DNA of 64,000 nucleotides, taken from contig ONBG01000001.1 of the NCBI GenBank assembly GCA_900316015.1, forward strand, positions 186,001 through 250,000, read 5' to 3'. Position 1 is the first letter of the stretch, and the number at the start of each line of letters is the position of its first letter. This document shows positions 1 to 7,511 of this stretch, piece by piece. The DNA is from an uncultured Prevotella sp. (lineage in GTDB: Bacteria > Bacteroidota > Bacteroidia > Bacteroidales > Bacteroidaceae). A program made the translations under genes and the position numbers. A model generated the notes under the pieces. That model worked only from the letters and a program-made list of their open reading frames with translations. It was not told where the DNA came from and did no database searches.

Positions 1-390
1 AAAGTCTGGACGACCGAAGAAGAAGTAGTCGCGATGCGGATAACGGGCATAGATGCCGAAGTGCCAGAAACCGCCCGACCAATAAAGAGGACGGTAGAAA
101 TAGCTGGCTGCGCAAAAGGCATTGTACTGCCAATCCCAGAGAATATAGCTCAAGTCGAGGTTACGCTGCCGCCAATATACGCCATAAAGGTCGTTGTAAT
201 CATTGATACTCATGAGATAATCGAGGTTAATCTCATAAGCAGCCTCGTACTGGTCATCAGTAAGATTCAGTTCGTATGCCATCTTATCCGTGAGGAAGAG
301 TGCCTCCTGGCGAGCTTGCTCATAGCTCATGGCATGGGCAGATACTGTCATTACGAACAGAGCTGTTAAGGCGATGATAAACTTTTTCAT
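1..390 (-). CDS. Secreted conserved Bacteroidales protein, 3' end outside window
   Basis: Reading the minus strand from ATG at 390 gives 130 open codons running off the left edge, so the C-terminus is missing. The first about 20 residues (MKKFIIALTALFVMTVSAHA) form a classical Sec signal peptide with AHA as cleavage site. The mature part is rich in Tyr, Trp, Phe and Asp (for example 'LTDKMAYELNLTDDQYEAAY'), and resembles short secreted proteins of unknown function found in Bacteroides and Prevotella. I know of no assigned function. A Bacteroidetes -7 box lies at 432-439 and a 10-bp inverted repeat at 464-494 sits near its -33 region. It is transcribed away from the UpxY-like gene. The plus-strand open frame across the same bases is a shadow. 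Confidence 0.8.
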   Translation of the reverse strand, partial: MKKFIIALTALFVMTVSAHAMSYEQARQEALFLTDKMAYELNLTDDQYEAAYEINLDYLMSINDYNDLYGVYWRQRNLDLSYILWDWQYNAFCAASYFYRPLYWSGGFWHFGIYARYPHRDYFFFGRPDF

Positions 391-431
391 AATCGTATAT
401 TTTAAATTGTTGTTTCTTATTTTATCTGGTG

Positions 432-439
432 CAAAGATA
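432..439 (-). promoter_or_regulatory. -7 promoter box for the secreted protein
   Basis: On the minus strand this reads TATCTTTG, a perfect match to the Bacteroidetes -7 consensus TAnnTTTG, about 42 bases upstream of the ATG at 390. No clear TTTG is present at the -33 position, which is close to the inverted repeat at 464-494. Confidence 0.7.
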
Positions 440-463
440 TAATAAGATGGTAGGGGGTGGAAA

Positions 464-494
464 GGATTTTCCCTACTTTGAGAGGGGAAAATCC
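464..494. promoter_or_regulatory. 10-bp inverted repeat, possible operator
   Basis: Perfect arms GGATTTTCCC (464-473) and GGGAAAATCC (485-494) with an 11-base spacer lie in the 200-bp divergent region. The left arm reaches the expected -33 area of the minus-strand promoter at 432-439. Function as a binding site is inference; a transcript hairpin is the alternative, but no T-tract follows on either strand. Confidence 0.5.
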
Positions 495-574
495 CTAAAC
501 ATGTAGAAAAGGGGAGATCTCTGTCCTTGATGATTTTCATAGGCTTGTTCCTTGGGGGTCTTGATAAAATAGGT

Positions 575-582
575 TACTTTTG
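575..582 (+). promoter_or_regulatory. -7 promoter box for the UpxY-like gene
   Basis: TACTTTTG matches TAnnTTTG, with a TTG at 552-554 at suitable -33 spacing. The predicted transcript would begin only a few bases before the first usable ATG at 595. Confidence 0.6.
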
Positions 583-594
583 CACGTAAAAGTA

Positions 595-1221
595 ATGAGA
601 ATGGATCCAACAAAGCCGAATCGTATGATAGGGGAAGGAAAGGGTGACGCGTCCCATGCGTGGACGAACGGGGAGAATGTGGATGATGGAACGCCTTGGT
701 ATGCGCTGCGTCTGTTCACGCCCCGGCAGCAGGATGTGGCGGAATGTCTCCAGCAAAAGGGTCTCGTCTATTTCATACCGATGGAATATGTGGACATCTT
801 GGATAAGGACGAGCATATCCGGCATGTCCTTCGTCCTGTCGTGCGCAACCTATTGTTTGTCAAGAAGACAAGGGAAGAGCAAGAGATCCGTGCTATCCTC
901 TCTGCGGTACCTTATCCGATATCGGTCATCCGTAAGGAACAAGGCTGCCCCGACTATGAAGAGATTCCTTCGAGGCAGATGTTTGAGTTTCGGATGATGT
1001 GCAACCCAGACATAGCCTTGCGGAAATACCTGTCCGAGCAGGAGGCACATATCAAGAGCGGGACTCCTGTCCTCGTGAAATATGGCCCGTTAAAAGGACT
1101 GTCGGGCTTGCTCGTCCGCTCCAGCAAGAAATACTACTTGCTGAAGGAAGTGCCTGGTATGGGAGTCATGCTCAAGGTCAGCCGTTGGTGCTGCCAGCCT
1201 TTGTCTGAGGATGAACCGTAA
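595..1221 (+). CDS. UpxY-like transcription antiterminator (NusG paralogue)
   Basis: About 208 residues. The N-terminal half (roughly residues 35-135, beginning TPWYALRLFTPRQQ) has the NusG N-terminal fold pattern seen in UpxY proteins of Bacteroides capsule loci: an aromatic opening strand, a conserved PMEYV and a V-R-N-L-LFV strand. The C-terminal part (about 155-200, 'TPVLVKYGPLKGLSGLLVR') is KOW-like. Such proteins bind RNA polymerase at their own locus and suppress early termination. ATG 595 or 601 is chosen because the -7 box ends at 582; a TTG at 580 lies inside that box, and starts near 625-680 are possible. No glycosyltransferase operon follows; ddh is next, after a 318-bp gap. It therefore looks like an orphan or trans-acting paralogue. 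Family assignment is firm, target unknown. Confidence 0.85.
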   Translation: MRMDPTKPNRMIGEGKGDASHAWTNGENVDDGTPWYALRLFTPRQQDVAECLQQKGLVYFIPMEYVDILDKDEHIRHVLRPVVRNLLFVKKTREEQEIRAILSAVPYPISVIRKEQGCPDYEEIPSRQMFEFRMMCNPDIALRKYLSEQEAHIKSGTPVLVKYGPLKGLSGLLVRSSKKYYLLKEVPGMGVMLKVSRWCCQPLSEDEP

Positions 1222-1277
1222 GGAGTGAGAATACATCTGTTATCTTCCCATTTTTCCCTGTTGATGAGTGCCAAGGC

Positions 1278-1365
1278 AAAAGGTCATCTCCTGCCTTGCG
1301 ATAGGTTATCTTTTGAAGCCCAAAAGGTTATCAGTTGAAGCCTAAAAGGTCATCTCCTGCAAAAC
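1278..1365 (+). repeat. 22-bp x 4 tandem array, locus A
   Basis: Four 22-bp units start at 1278, 1300, 1322 and 1344. Each carries the invariant core AGGTYATC at unit position 4 (anchors at 1281, 1303, 1325, 1347, all exactly 22 apart); the Y is C, T, T, C in order. Typical unit start: AAAAGGTCATCTCCTGC. The first unit is flanked by CAAGGCA (1272-1278) and TGCCTTG (1292-1298), an inverted repeat. The array lies in the 318-bp gap between the UpxY-like gene and ddh, which otherwise holds only a weak GCCT-AATA-AGGC hairpin near 1388 and the ddh promoter. Related arrays are at 28441 and 58374. There are no spacers, so this is not a CRISPR array. Confidence 0.9.
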
Positions 1366-1494
1366 AGCCTGTAGTTTACTGGATTTAGCCTAATAAGGCA
1401 TGGTAAAGAGAGGGCTTGAGGGCAGGAATCGAGGGAATATTTATTTTTTCAGGAAAAATAACCTATAATCGGAAAAAAAATCATGGAAATCATG

Positions 1495-1502
1495 TAATTT
1501 TG
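1495..1502 (+). promoter_or_regulatory. -7 promoter box for ddh
   Basis: TAATTTTG followed by C matches the Bacteroidetes -7 box, 38 bases upstream of the ddh ATG. Confidence 0.65.
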
Positions 1503-1539
1503 CAAATGGATAAACAACTAAGTAAAGGTAAATAAGGAT

Positions 1540-2439
1540 ATGAAAAAGATTAGAGCAGCCGTTGTTGGCTATGGCAACATTGGGCATTATACCGTTCAGG
1601 CTTTAGAGGCAGCCCCAGATTTTGAGATCGCAGGTATCGTTCGCCGTCAAGGTGACAAGGATAAGCCAGCTGAGTTGGCTGACTATGCCGTGGTGGATGA
1701 CATCAAGAAGTTGAAGGACGTTGACGTGGCGATCTTGGCTACGCCTACGCGTAGTTGCCCGGAATATGCCAAGGAGATTCTCCCCTTGGGCATCAACACG
1801 GTCGATAGCTTCGATATCCATACCAGCATCCTCGACTATCGCACAGAGCTGATGCCGGTTTGCAAGTCAAACCATGCTGTATCCGTGATCTCGGCAGGAT
1901 GGGACCCGGGGTCGGACTCTATCGTCCGCGTCCTCATGCAGAGCTTGGCGCCCAAGGGACTGACCTACACCAATTTCGGACCCGGCATGTCCATGGGTCA
2001 TAGCGTGTGTGTAAGGAGCAAGAAAGGTGTCAAGAATGCCCTGTCCATGACCATTCCATTGGGCGAAGGCATCCATCGCCGCATGGTATATGTGGAGCTT
2101 GAGGATGGCGCCAGCCTGGAAGAGGTGACAAAAGAAATCAAGGCAGACCCCTATTTCTCACATGACGAGACCCATGTCTTCGCCGTTCCTTCCGTGGATG
2201 ATGTCCGCGACATGGGGCATGGCGTGAACTTGGTGCGCAAAGGTGTCAGTGGGAAAACGCAAAACCAGCATTTGGAATTTGACATGAGCATTAACAACCC
2301 AGCCTTGACAGGTCAGGTGCTCGTCAATGTGGCACGAGCTTCCATGCGCTTGCAGCCGGGATGCTATACCATGCCAGAGATCCCTGTTATCGACATGTTG
2401 CCGGGCACGCGCGAGGAGATTATCTCTACGCTCGTTTAA
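1540..2439 (+). CDS. ddh: meso-diaminopimelate D-dehydrogenase
   Basis: The 299-residue protein catalyses NADPH-dependent reductive amination of L-2-amino-6-oxopimelate (tetrahydrodipicolinate) to meso-DAP, the one-step branch to lysine and peptidoglycan precursors; it is cytosolic. The N-terminus has a Rossmann motif (VVGYGNIG, residues about 9-16), followed by an ILATPTRSCPEYA stretch, 'ISAGWDPGSDSIVRVL', and a 'GPGMSMGHSVCVRSKKGVKNALSMT' region matching Ddh substrate-binding segments; length is a little under the usual 320. ATG 1540 follows the -7 box by 38 bases. It is monocistronic: a strong terminator follows at 2459. Other lysine genes are not in the window. Confidence 0.93.
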   Translation: MKKIRAAVVGYGNIGHYTVQALEAAPDFEIAGIVRRQGDKDKPAELADYAVVDDIKKLKDVDVAILATPTRSCPEYAKEILPLGINTVDSFDIHTSILDYRTELMPVCKSNHAVSVISAGWDPGSDSIVRVLMQSLAPKGLTYTNFGPGMSMGHSVCVRSKKGVKNALSMTIPLGEGIHRRMVYVELEDGASLEEVTKEIKADPYFSHDETHVFAVPSVDDVRDMGHGVNLVRKGVSGKTQNQHLEFDMSINNPALTGQVLVNVARASMRLQPGCYTMPEIPVIDMLPGTREEIISTLV

Positions 2440-2458
2440 GCCCTCAAGAGAACCCATC

Positions 2459-2491
2459 AAAAGCCGCATTCCCACCCGAGTGCGGCTTTTT
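2459..2491 (+). terminator. Intrinsic terminator after ddh
   Basis: Perfect 10-bp stem AAAAGCCGCA (2459-2468) / TGCGGCTTTT (2481-2490) with a 12-base loop and a following T. The A-tract and T-tract flanks could let it act on both strands. Confidence 0.85.
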
Positions 2492-2562
2492 AAATCTCGT
2501 TTGCAGATCCTAAATAACCTCAATTTTCTTGCTAAAATTGCAATCATTCCAATGATTATCCC

Positions 2563-2570
2563 TAATTTTG
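2563..2570 (+). promoter_or_regulatory. -7 promoter box for the FMN-binding protein gene
   Basis: TAATTTTG followed by C, 30 bases before the ATG at 2600. It supports that start over longer in-frame extensions reaching back into ddh. Confidence 0.6.
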
Positions 2571-2599
2571 CGATGGTAAACCATTTAAGGATTGAAAAG

Positions 2600-2995
2600 A
2601 TGAACAATAAAGTTTTAGGATTGATCGCCGCCGCCATCGTCATGGTAGCCGTGATGGTAAGTGCACGTCCAGGGGACGATGCCATTACTAAGGAGAACGG
2701 GGTAACTATCGTGAATACGCAACAGATCGCAAAAGGCATTAAGGGATATCGGGGGAACACTCCAGTCAAGATCTATATCAAGAAGAATAAGGTACAGAAG
2801 GTGGAGGCTTTGGGCAACCAGGAGACTCCTAAGTTCTTTGCCAAGGCAAAGACACTCTTGAACAAATATCAGGGCATGACCGTGAAAAAGGCAGCCAGGA
2901 TGAATGTGGACGCGGTGACAGGCGCAACCTTCTCTTCGCGGGCACTGGTCAAGAATGTCCAGGCAGGACTGGAGTATTATCAGAAACAGAAATAA
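2600..2995 (+). CDS. Exported FMN-binding domain protein
   Basis: 131 residues. Residues 1-22 form a hydrophobic signal peptide or anchor (MNNKVLGLIAAAIVMVAVMV). The remainder is a single FMN_bind domain like those of RnfG and NqrC, ending with the flavinylation motif DAVTGATFSS (about 104-113), in which a Thr of the (S/T)GAT motif receives FMN covalently from ApbE outside the cytoplasmic membrane. The family carries electrons in extracytosolic chains. Here it stands alone between two terminators, with no rnf, nqr or apbE gene nearby, so its partner is unknown. The start is fixed by the promoter at 2563 and by the signal peptide. Confidence 0.85.
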   Translation: MNNKVLGLIAAAIVMVAVMVSARPGDDAITKENGVTIVNTQQIAKGIKGYRGNTPVKIYIKKNKVQKVEALGNQETPKFFAKAKTLLNKYQGMTVKKAARMNVDAVTGATFSSRALVKNVQAGLEYYQKQK

Positions 2996-3002
2996 CACTT
3001 GG

Positions 3003-3037
3003 GGGATGTAATCAAGGAATTGCATCCCTCTTTTTTT
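3003..3037 (+). terminator. Intrinsic terminator after the FMN-binding gene
   Basis: Stem GGGATG (3003-3008) / CATCCC (3023-3028) followed by CTC and a run of seven T (3031-3037). Confidence 0.75.
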
Positions 3038-3068
3038 CTTTTTCCTTGCATTTCTCATAATTTTCCAC

Positions 3069-3076
3069 TATATTTG
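3069..3076 (+). promoter_or_regulatory. -7 promoter box for susC-susD
   Basis: TATATTTG followed by CC, 30 bases upstream of the SusC ATG. Confidence 0.65.
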
Positions 3077-3105
3077 CCCCTTATAAACCAATCATTCTCA
3101 AGCCC

Positions 3106-5808
3106 ATGGAAAAATGGCATCTTCTCTTGGGGATTCCCTTGATAGGGTTCTGCCTGCAAGCACAGGCACAGACCGATTATTTCCACTTATCCAACGACTC
3201 TCTCCTGCTGAGGCCCCGGACGGGCTCTACGGATAAAGTCACGGAGGAACGTATGAACAAAGGTCTGGTCACCAGTCCCTTGAACGCTTTGAGCGGACAG
3301 GCAGCTGGAGTAAACGTGTCGTCAAGCGGTGCCGATCGCATGGCGATGCTGAGTAGTGTCCGTGTGCGAGGCACCACCTCGTTGACCGGAGGCAACGACC
3401 CGTTGGTGATCATCGACGGTGTCTCTTCCGACCTCGCCACCTTGAGCAGTATTTATCCTGCCGACATCGAGAGCTTCACGATCTTGAAAAACGCAGCAGA
3501 GACGGCACAATACGGCTCCCGTGGCGCTTCGGGCGTCATCGAAGTCAAGACCAAGACAGGGCATGGCGGACAGTTCCATATATCTTATGACGGGAATGTG
3601 GGGTTCGAGTCTGTCTTCAAAAATATCGAGATGCTGAGCGGGGCGGATTATGTGGCTACCGCAAAAGCCTTAGGGCTGGATTACAACGATGGCGGATACG
3701 ACACCGATTTCCCCCAGTCCATCACGCGGACAGGATTCGTTCAGAACCATCATGTTGCCTTCAGTGGGGGAACAGAACAGTCTAACTATCGGGCATCCAT
3801 TGGTTATATGCTCCACCATACTGTTATCAAGATCAACCAATACGATAATTTCGTCGGGAAGATCGACTTGCAGCAGAAAGCCTTCGACAACCTGCTCACC
3901 ATTGACATGGGACTGTTTGGCTCCTCGCAAAAGAATAATGGTATCTTCGATGTCCAGAAACTATTCTATTCGGCAGCAGGGCAGAACCCCACCTATCTGG
4001 CGGGCGTGAATGCCAATGGTGGGTATGACAAGAATACCACGGCATCACAGATCAATCCTCCCCAGGCTTTGCTCAAGGAGAAGAATGACGAGAAGAGCCT
4101 GAATTTCAACTCGCACCTGCGGTTTACCTTCAACTTGGCGACAGATCTTAGGCTGGTTCTCTTTGGTTCTTACTCCTATAATTCCATAGAAAACGGTCAG
4201 TTCTGCCCCACATGGGTATGGGCCCAGGGCCAAGCGTTCAGGAAAGAGCATAAGAGTGAGGACTGGTTAGCCAACGCTACCTTCAACTATGCCCATACTT
4301 GGGGCATCCATCATCTCGATGTCACGCTGCTCGGGGAATACCAAAAGAACAAGAGCACGGCTTTCTGGACGCTCGTCAAGGGATTTACGACCAATGAGTT
4401 TGGATACCATAACTTAGGAGCTGGCTCTATCCGACCGTATGGCGGAACGGGCAGCAGCTATGAAGATCCTTCATTAGCCTCTGTCATGGGGGGCATCAGC
4501 TATACGTTATGGGACAAATATTCCTTGTCTTTCAATACTCGAGCAGATGGCAGTTCCATGGTGGGGGATCATAACACTTGGGGATTCTTCCCCTCTGTCT
4601 CCGCAGAATGGGATGTTAAAAAGGAGCCTTTCTTGCGAAAGGCTGACTGGCTGAGCCAATGGAAATTGCGTACGGGATATGGAACGTCGGGCAACTTGGG
4701 CGGTATCCAGTCGTACACTACCCTCAGGCTCGTGTCTGCAATTGGCGTCGTCCCCAACCATGGTTCCCCTGCCGTGACCTTAGGCAGCATCCGCAATAAC
4801 AACCCCGACCTGAAATGGGAAACCCGTAGCACGTTCAATGTTGGCACCGACTTAGGCTTTTTCAATAACCGACTGGTGATGACCGTGGAGTACTATGCAT
4901 CTAAGACCAGCAATATGCTTTACGAATATGACGTATCCGTGCCGCCCTACACTTACGATAAGCTCCTTGCCAATATCGGGAGCATGAGCAACCGAGGACT
5001 GGAGATTGGAATAGGGTGCACGCCTTTGTCGAAGAAAGACATGGAACTGAACGTCAATGTGAATATGTCCTGGCAAAAGAACAAGCTCATCTCACTGAGT
5101 GGGGATTACAATGGCACCTATATGAGTGCCGCGGAGATGACATCCATCGGAAGCCTAAATGGCGCAGGATTCCACGGTGGGGACAACAATATCGTCTACC
5201 AGGTCGTGGGACAGTCGTTGGGGGTCTTCTATCTCCCGCATTGCACGGGATTGAAAAAGCAGTCGGATGGCTCCTATACCTATGAGATCGCCGATCTTGA
5301 TGGTGACGGTGAAGTGAACATCGCAGACGGCCATGACCGCTATATCGCTGGCAATGCTACCCCGAAGATGACACTTGGCTCGAACATCAGTTTCCGGTAT
5401 AAGGCTTTCGACATCTCTCTCCAGATGAACGGTGCCTTTGGGCACAAGATATACAATGGTACTTCCCTTACCTATATGAACATGGCAAGCTTCCCCGACT
5501 ATAACGTCATGAAGAAAGCCCCGAAACGGAACATACAGGACCAGACAGCCACTGACTATTGGCTGGAAAGCGGGGATTACCTGAACTTCGATTACCTGAC
5601 CCTTGGCTGGAATGTGCCGGTTAGGTCGAAGTATGTCAGTAGCCTCCGTCTCTCCTGTAGTATCAACAACTTGGCGACGATCACCTCGTATAGTGGGTTG
5701 ACGCCGATGATCAACAGCTATGTCGTCAATAGTACTCTGGGTATCGACGACAAACGTTCTTATCCCTGCTATCGCTCCTTTAGTTTTGGACTGAGCATCT
5801 CATTCTAA
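3106..5808 (+). CDS. SusC/RagA-type TonB-dependent transporter, N-truncated type
   Basis: This 900-residue outer-membrane transporter has a signal peptide (about 1-22, ending LQAQAQ), a plug domain (about 45-150: 'LNALSGQAAGVNV', 'VRVRGTTSLTGGNDPLVIIDG', 'YGSRGASGVIEVKTK') and a long beta-barrel ending in the aromatic 'FSFGLSISF'. SusC proteins are usually 1,000-1,100 residues because a carboxypeptidase-regulatory-like domain precedes the plug; here only about 25 residues separate the signal peptide from the plug, and I see no Ton box. Gene susD follows after 11 bases, so the two form the usual transporter plus lipoprotein lid. No hydrolase, sigma factor or sensor is adjacent apart from the convergent S9 peptidase, so the substrate (glycan or peptide) cannot be named. 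Confidence 0.93.
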   Translation: MEKWHLLLGIPLIGFCLQAQAQTDYFHLSNDSLLLRPRTGSTDKVTEERMNKGLVTSPLNALSGQAAGVNVSSSGADRMAMLSSVRVRGTTSLTGGNDPLVIIDGVSSDLATLSSIYPADIESFTILKNAAETAQYGSRGASGVIEVKTKTGHGGQFHISYDGNVGFESVFKNIEMLSGADYVATAKALGLDYNDGGYDTDFPQSITRTGFVQNHHVAFSGGTEQSNYRASIGYMLHHTVIKINQYDNFVGKIDLQQKAFDNLLTIDMGLFGSSQKNNGIFDVQKLFYSAAGQNPTYLAGVNANGGYDKNTTASQINPPQALLKEKNDEKSLNFNSHLRFTFNLATDLRLVLFGSYSYNSIENGQFCPTWVWAQGQAFRKEHKSEDWLANATFNYAHTWGIHHLDVTLLGEYQKNKSTAFWTLVKGFTTNEFGYHNLGAGSIRPYGGTGSSYEDPSLASVMGGISYTLWDKYSLSFNTRADGSSMVGDHNTWGFFPSVSAEWDVKKEPFLRKADWLSQWKLRTGYGTSGNLGGIQSYTTLRLVSAIGVVPNHGSPAVTLGSIRNNNPDLKWETRSTFNVGTDLGFFNNRLVMTVEYYASKTSNMLYEYDVSVPPYTYDKLLANIGSMSNRGLEIGIGCTPLSKKDMELNVNVNMSWQKNKLISLSGDYNGTYMSAAEMTSIGSLNGAGFHGGDNNIVYQVVGQSLGVFYLPHCTGLKKQSDGSYTYEIADLDGDGEVNIADGHDRYIAGNATPKMTLGSNISFRYKAFDISLQMNGAFGHKIYNGTSLTYMNMASFPDYNVMKKAPKRNIQDQTATDYWLESGDYLNFDYLTLGWNVPVRSKYVSSLRLSCSINNLATITSYSGLTPMINSYVVNSTLGIDDKRSYPCYRSFSFGLSISF

Positions 5809-5819
5809 TTCCTGCCGTC

Positions 5820-7442
5820 ATGAAAAAAAGAAAAATGAGTTATATTGTCCTTCTCTTCTTAGGGCCCATCTTGATGTCGTCTTGTCTGGATGAGCATCCG
5901 AAAGACCAATTGGATGAGGACAAGGCATATACAACATCCGCGAATTTGTATGTCAACACCGTTGCTACCTTATATAATTATATAGGTGGGACCAGTGACA
6001 GTCAAGGGCTGCAAGGCACTTACCGTGGTGTCTACGACTTCAATACCTTCACTACAGACGAAGCGATCTTGCCGACTCGGGGTGCCGATTGGAATGATGG
6101 AGGTTTCTGGAAACGGCTGTATTACCATACATGGACATCTTCTGATGAGTCGTTGAAGAATACGTGGAACTATCTCTATAAGGTGGTTATCCTTTGCAAC
6201 CGCTCCCTTCAGCTTCTGGATAAGCATGCTCAGTTGTTGACCCAAGACCAGTTGGTCACCTATCAAGCTGAGGTACGTGCCATCCGGGCGATGTTCTATT
6301 TTTATCTGATGGACATGTTTGGAAGGATTCCATTGGTTACCTCCTATGACATAGCCTTGAAAGACGTCAAGCAAAGTTCACGCAGCGATGCTTTCCACTT
6401 TATCTTCGACGAACTCCAGGATGCAGCCGGGAATCTGCCACATGCGCATAGTAATCTCGAAGGGGATTATTATGGCAGGATGACGGCTCCTGTCGCCTAT
6501 TTCCTTCTTGCAAAATTGGCATTGAATGCAGAGGTCTATACCGACAATGATTGGACGGACGGTACCCGCCCGGATGGAAAGGATATCTTACTGTCTGTCA
6601 ATGGGGCGCAGAAGAATGCCTGGGAGACCTGTATCTATTATTGCGAGAAACTCAAAGAGGAAGGCTATCGGCTGGAATCCGACTACAATTTTAATTTCCA
6701 AGTGCTGAACGAGACCTCCACTGAGAACATCTTTACGATTCCAATGGATAAGACTCTTTATACGAATATCTTCAAGAACCTTTTCCGAAGCCGGCATTAT
6801 AATCATGGCGCAGCCATAGGAATGGATGCGGAGAACGGTACTTGTGCCACCCTTTCTACCGTCCGTACTTATGGATATGGAACTGATAGCATTGACCATC
6901 GGTATCGTTTCAATTTCTTTAGCGATACCCTTTACGTGGATGGTCGTATCGTTCGTTTGGACAATGGTGAGCCTTTGGTATATAAGCCCCTTGCTGTTAC
7001 CTCCTTCGACCTGACGGGAACCCCTGACGTGAAGACCGCGGGAGCGCGTATGAGCAAGTATGAGATAGACCGGTCTTCCTACAGTGACGGGCAACTGCAG
7101 GGCAATGACATTGTCCTGTTCCGCTATGCGGATGTCCTACTGATGGAAGCAGAGGCAAAAGTACGCAATGGGGGAGATGGAAATGCTGAACTGAATGCGG
7201 TTCGCTCGCGTGTAGGCATGGGCTTTAGGAATGCAACGCTCAGCAATATCCTCGAAGAAAGGCTTATGGAACTAATGTGGGAAGGTTGGCGACGCAATGA
7301 CATGATCCGCTTTGGATCTTTTACTGATGCCTATGACCTCCGCACGTCACCCGACAAAGACGGTCATACGATCGTGTTCCCCATCCCTCAGGATGTGCTT
7401 GATCTCAATGTGAACCTCTCGCAAAACAAGAACTATGAATGA
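5820..7442 (+). CDS. SusD/RagB-type surface nutrient-binding lipoprotein
   Basis: 540 residues with a type II signal peptide: a hydrophobic segment ending LMSSC puts the lipidated Cys near residue 22, followed by DEHPKDQLDED. SusD hallmarks are the N-terminal TPR-rich helices ('AEVRAIRAMFYFYLMDMFGRIPLVT') and the C-terminal 'LEERLMELMWEGWRRNDMIRFG' and 'VFPIPQDVLDLN' segments. It acts on the cell surface as the lid of the SusC channel upstream. The pair is co-transcribed from 3069 and ends at strong hairpins beyond 7441. Confidence 0.94.
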   Translation: MKKRKMSYIVLLFLGPILMSSCLDEHPKDQLDEDKAYTTSANLYVNTVATLYNYIGGTSDSQGLQGTYRGVYDFNTFTTDEAILPTRGADWNDGGFWKRLYYHTWTSSDESLKNTWNYLYKVVILCNRSLQLLDKHAQLLTQDQLVTYQAEVRAIRAMFYFYLMDMFGRIPLVTSYDIALKDVKQSSRSDAFHFIFDELQDAAGNLPHAHSNLEGDYYGRMTAPVAYFLLAKLALNAEVYTDNDWTDGTRPDGKDILLSVNGAQKNAWETCIYYCEKLKEEGYRLESDYNFNFQVLNETSTENIFTIPMDKTLYTNIFKNLFRSRHYNHGAAIGMDAENGTCATLSTVRTYGYGTDSIDHRYRFNFFSDTLYVDGRIVRLDNGEPLVYKPLAVTSFDLTGTPDVKTAGARMSKYEIDRSSYSDGQLQGNDIVLFRYADVLLMEAEAKVRNGGDGNAELNAVRSRVGMGFRNATLSNILEERLMELMWEGWRRNDMIRFGSFTDAYDLRTSPDKDGHTIVFPIPQDVLDLNVNLSQNKNYE

Positions 7443-7475
7443 CCTTCCCCCTGATCGAGGGAAAAGGGGAAGGTC
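7441..7475. terminator. Hairpin after susD
   Basis: Perfect 10-bp stem GACCTTCCCC (7441-7450) / GGGGAAGGTC (7466-7475). No T-tract follows, so the terminator role is inferred from position between convergent genes. Confidence 0.55.
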
Positions 7476-7480
7476 AGCTT

Positions 7481-7511
7481 CAAGATGCCTGTCACTTACT
7501 CAGGCATCTTG
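7481..7511. terminator. Hairpin containing the S9 peptidase stop codon
   Basis: Perfect 11-bp stem CAAGATGCCTG (7481-7491) / CAGGCATCTTG (7501-7511). The minus-strand stop codon (7496-7498) lies in the loop. Together with 7441-7475 it forms a double hairpin between the converging units. Confidence 0.5.

Noticed and set aside
34-369. Plus-strand open frame of 111 codons
   Set aside because: It is antisense to the secreted-protein gene, which has a signal peptide and a promoter; the plus-strand frame has neither.
1278-1365. Short CRISPR array
   Set aside because: Units abut without spacers, unit length is 22 bp, the same sequence recurs at distant loci and there are no cas genes.
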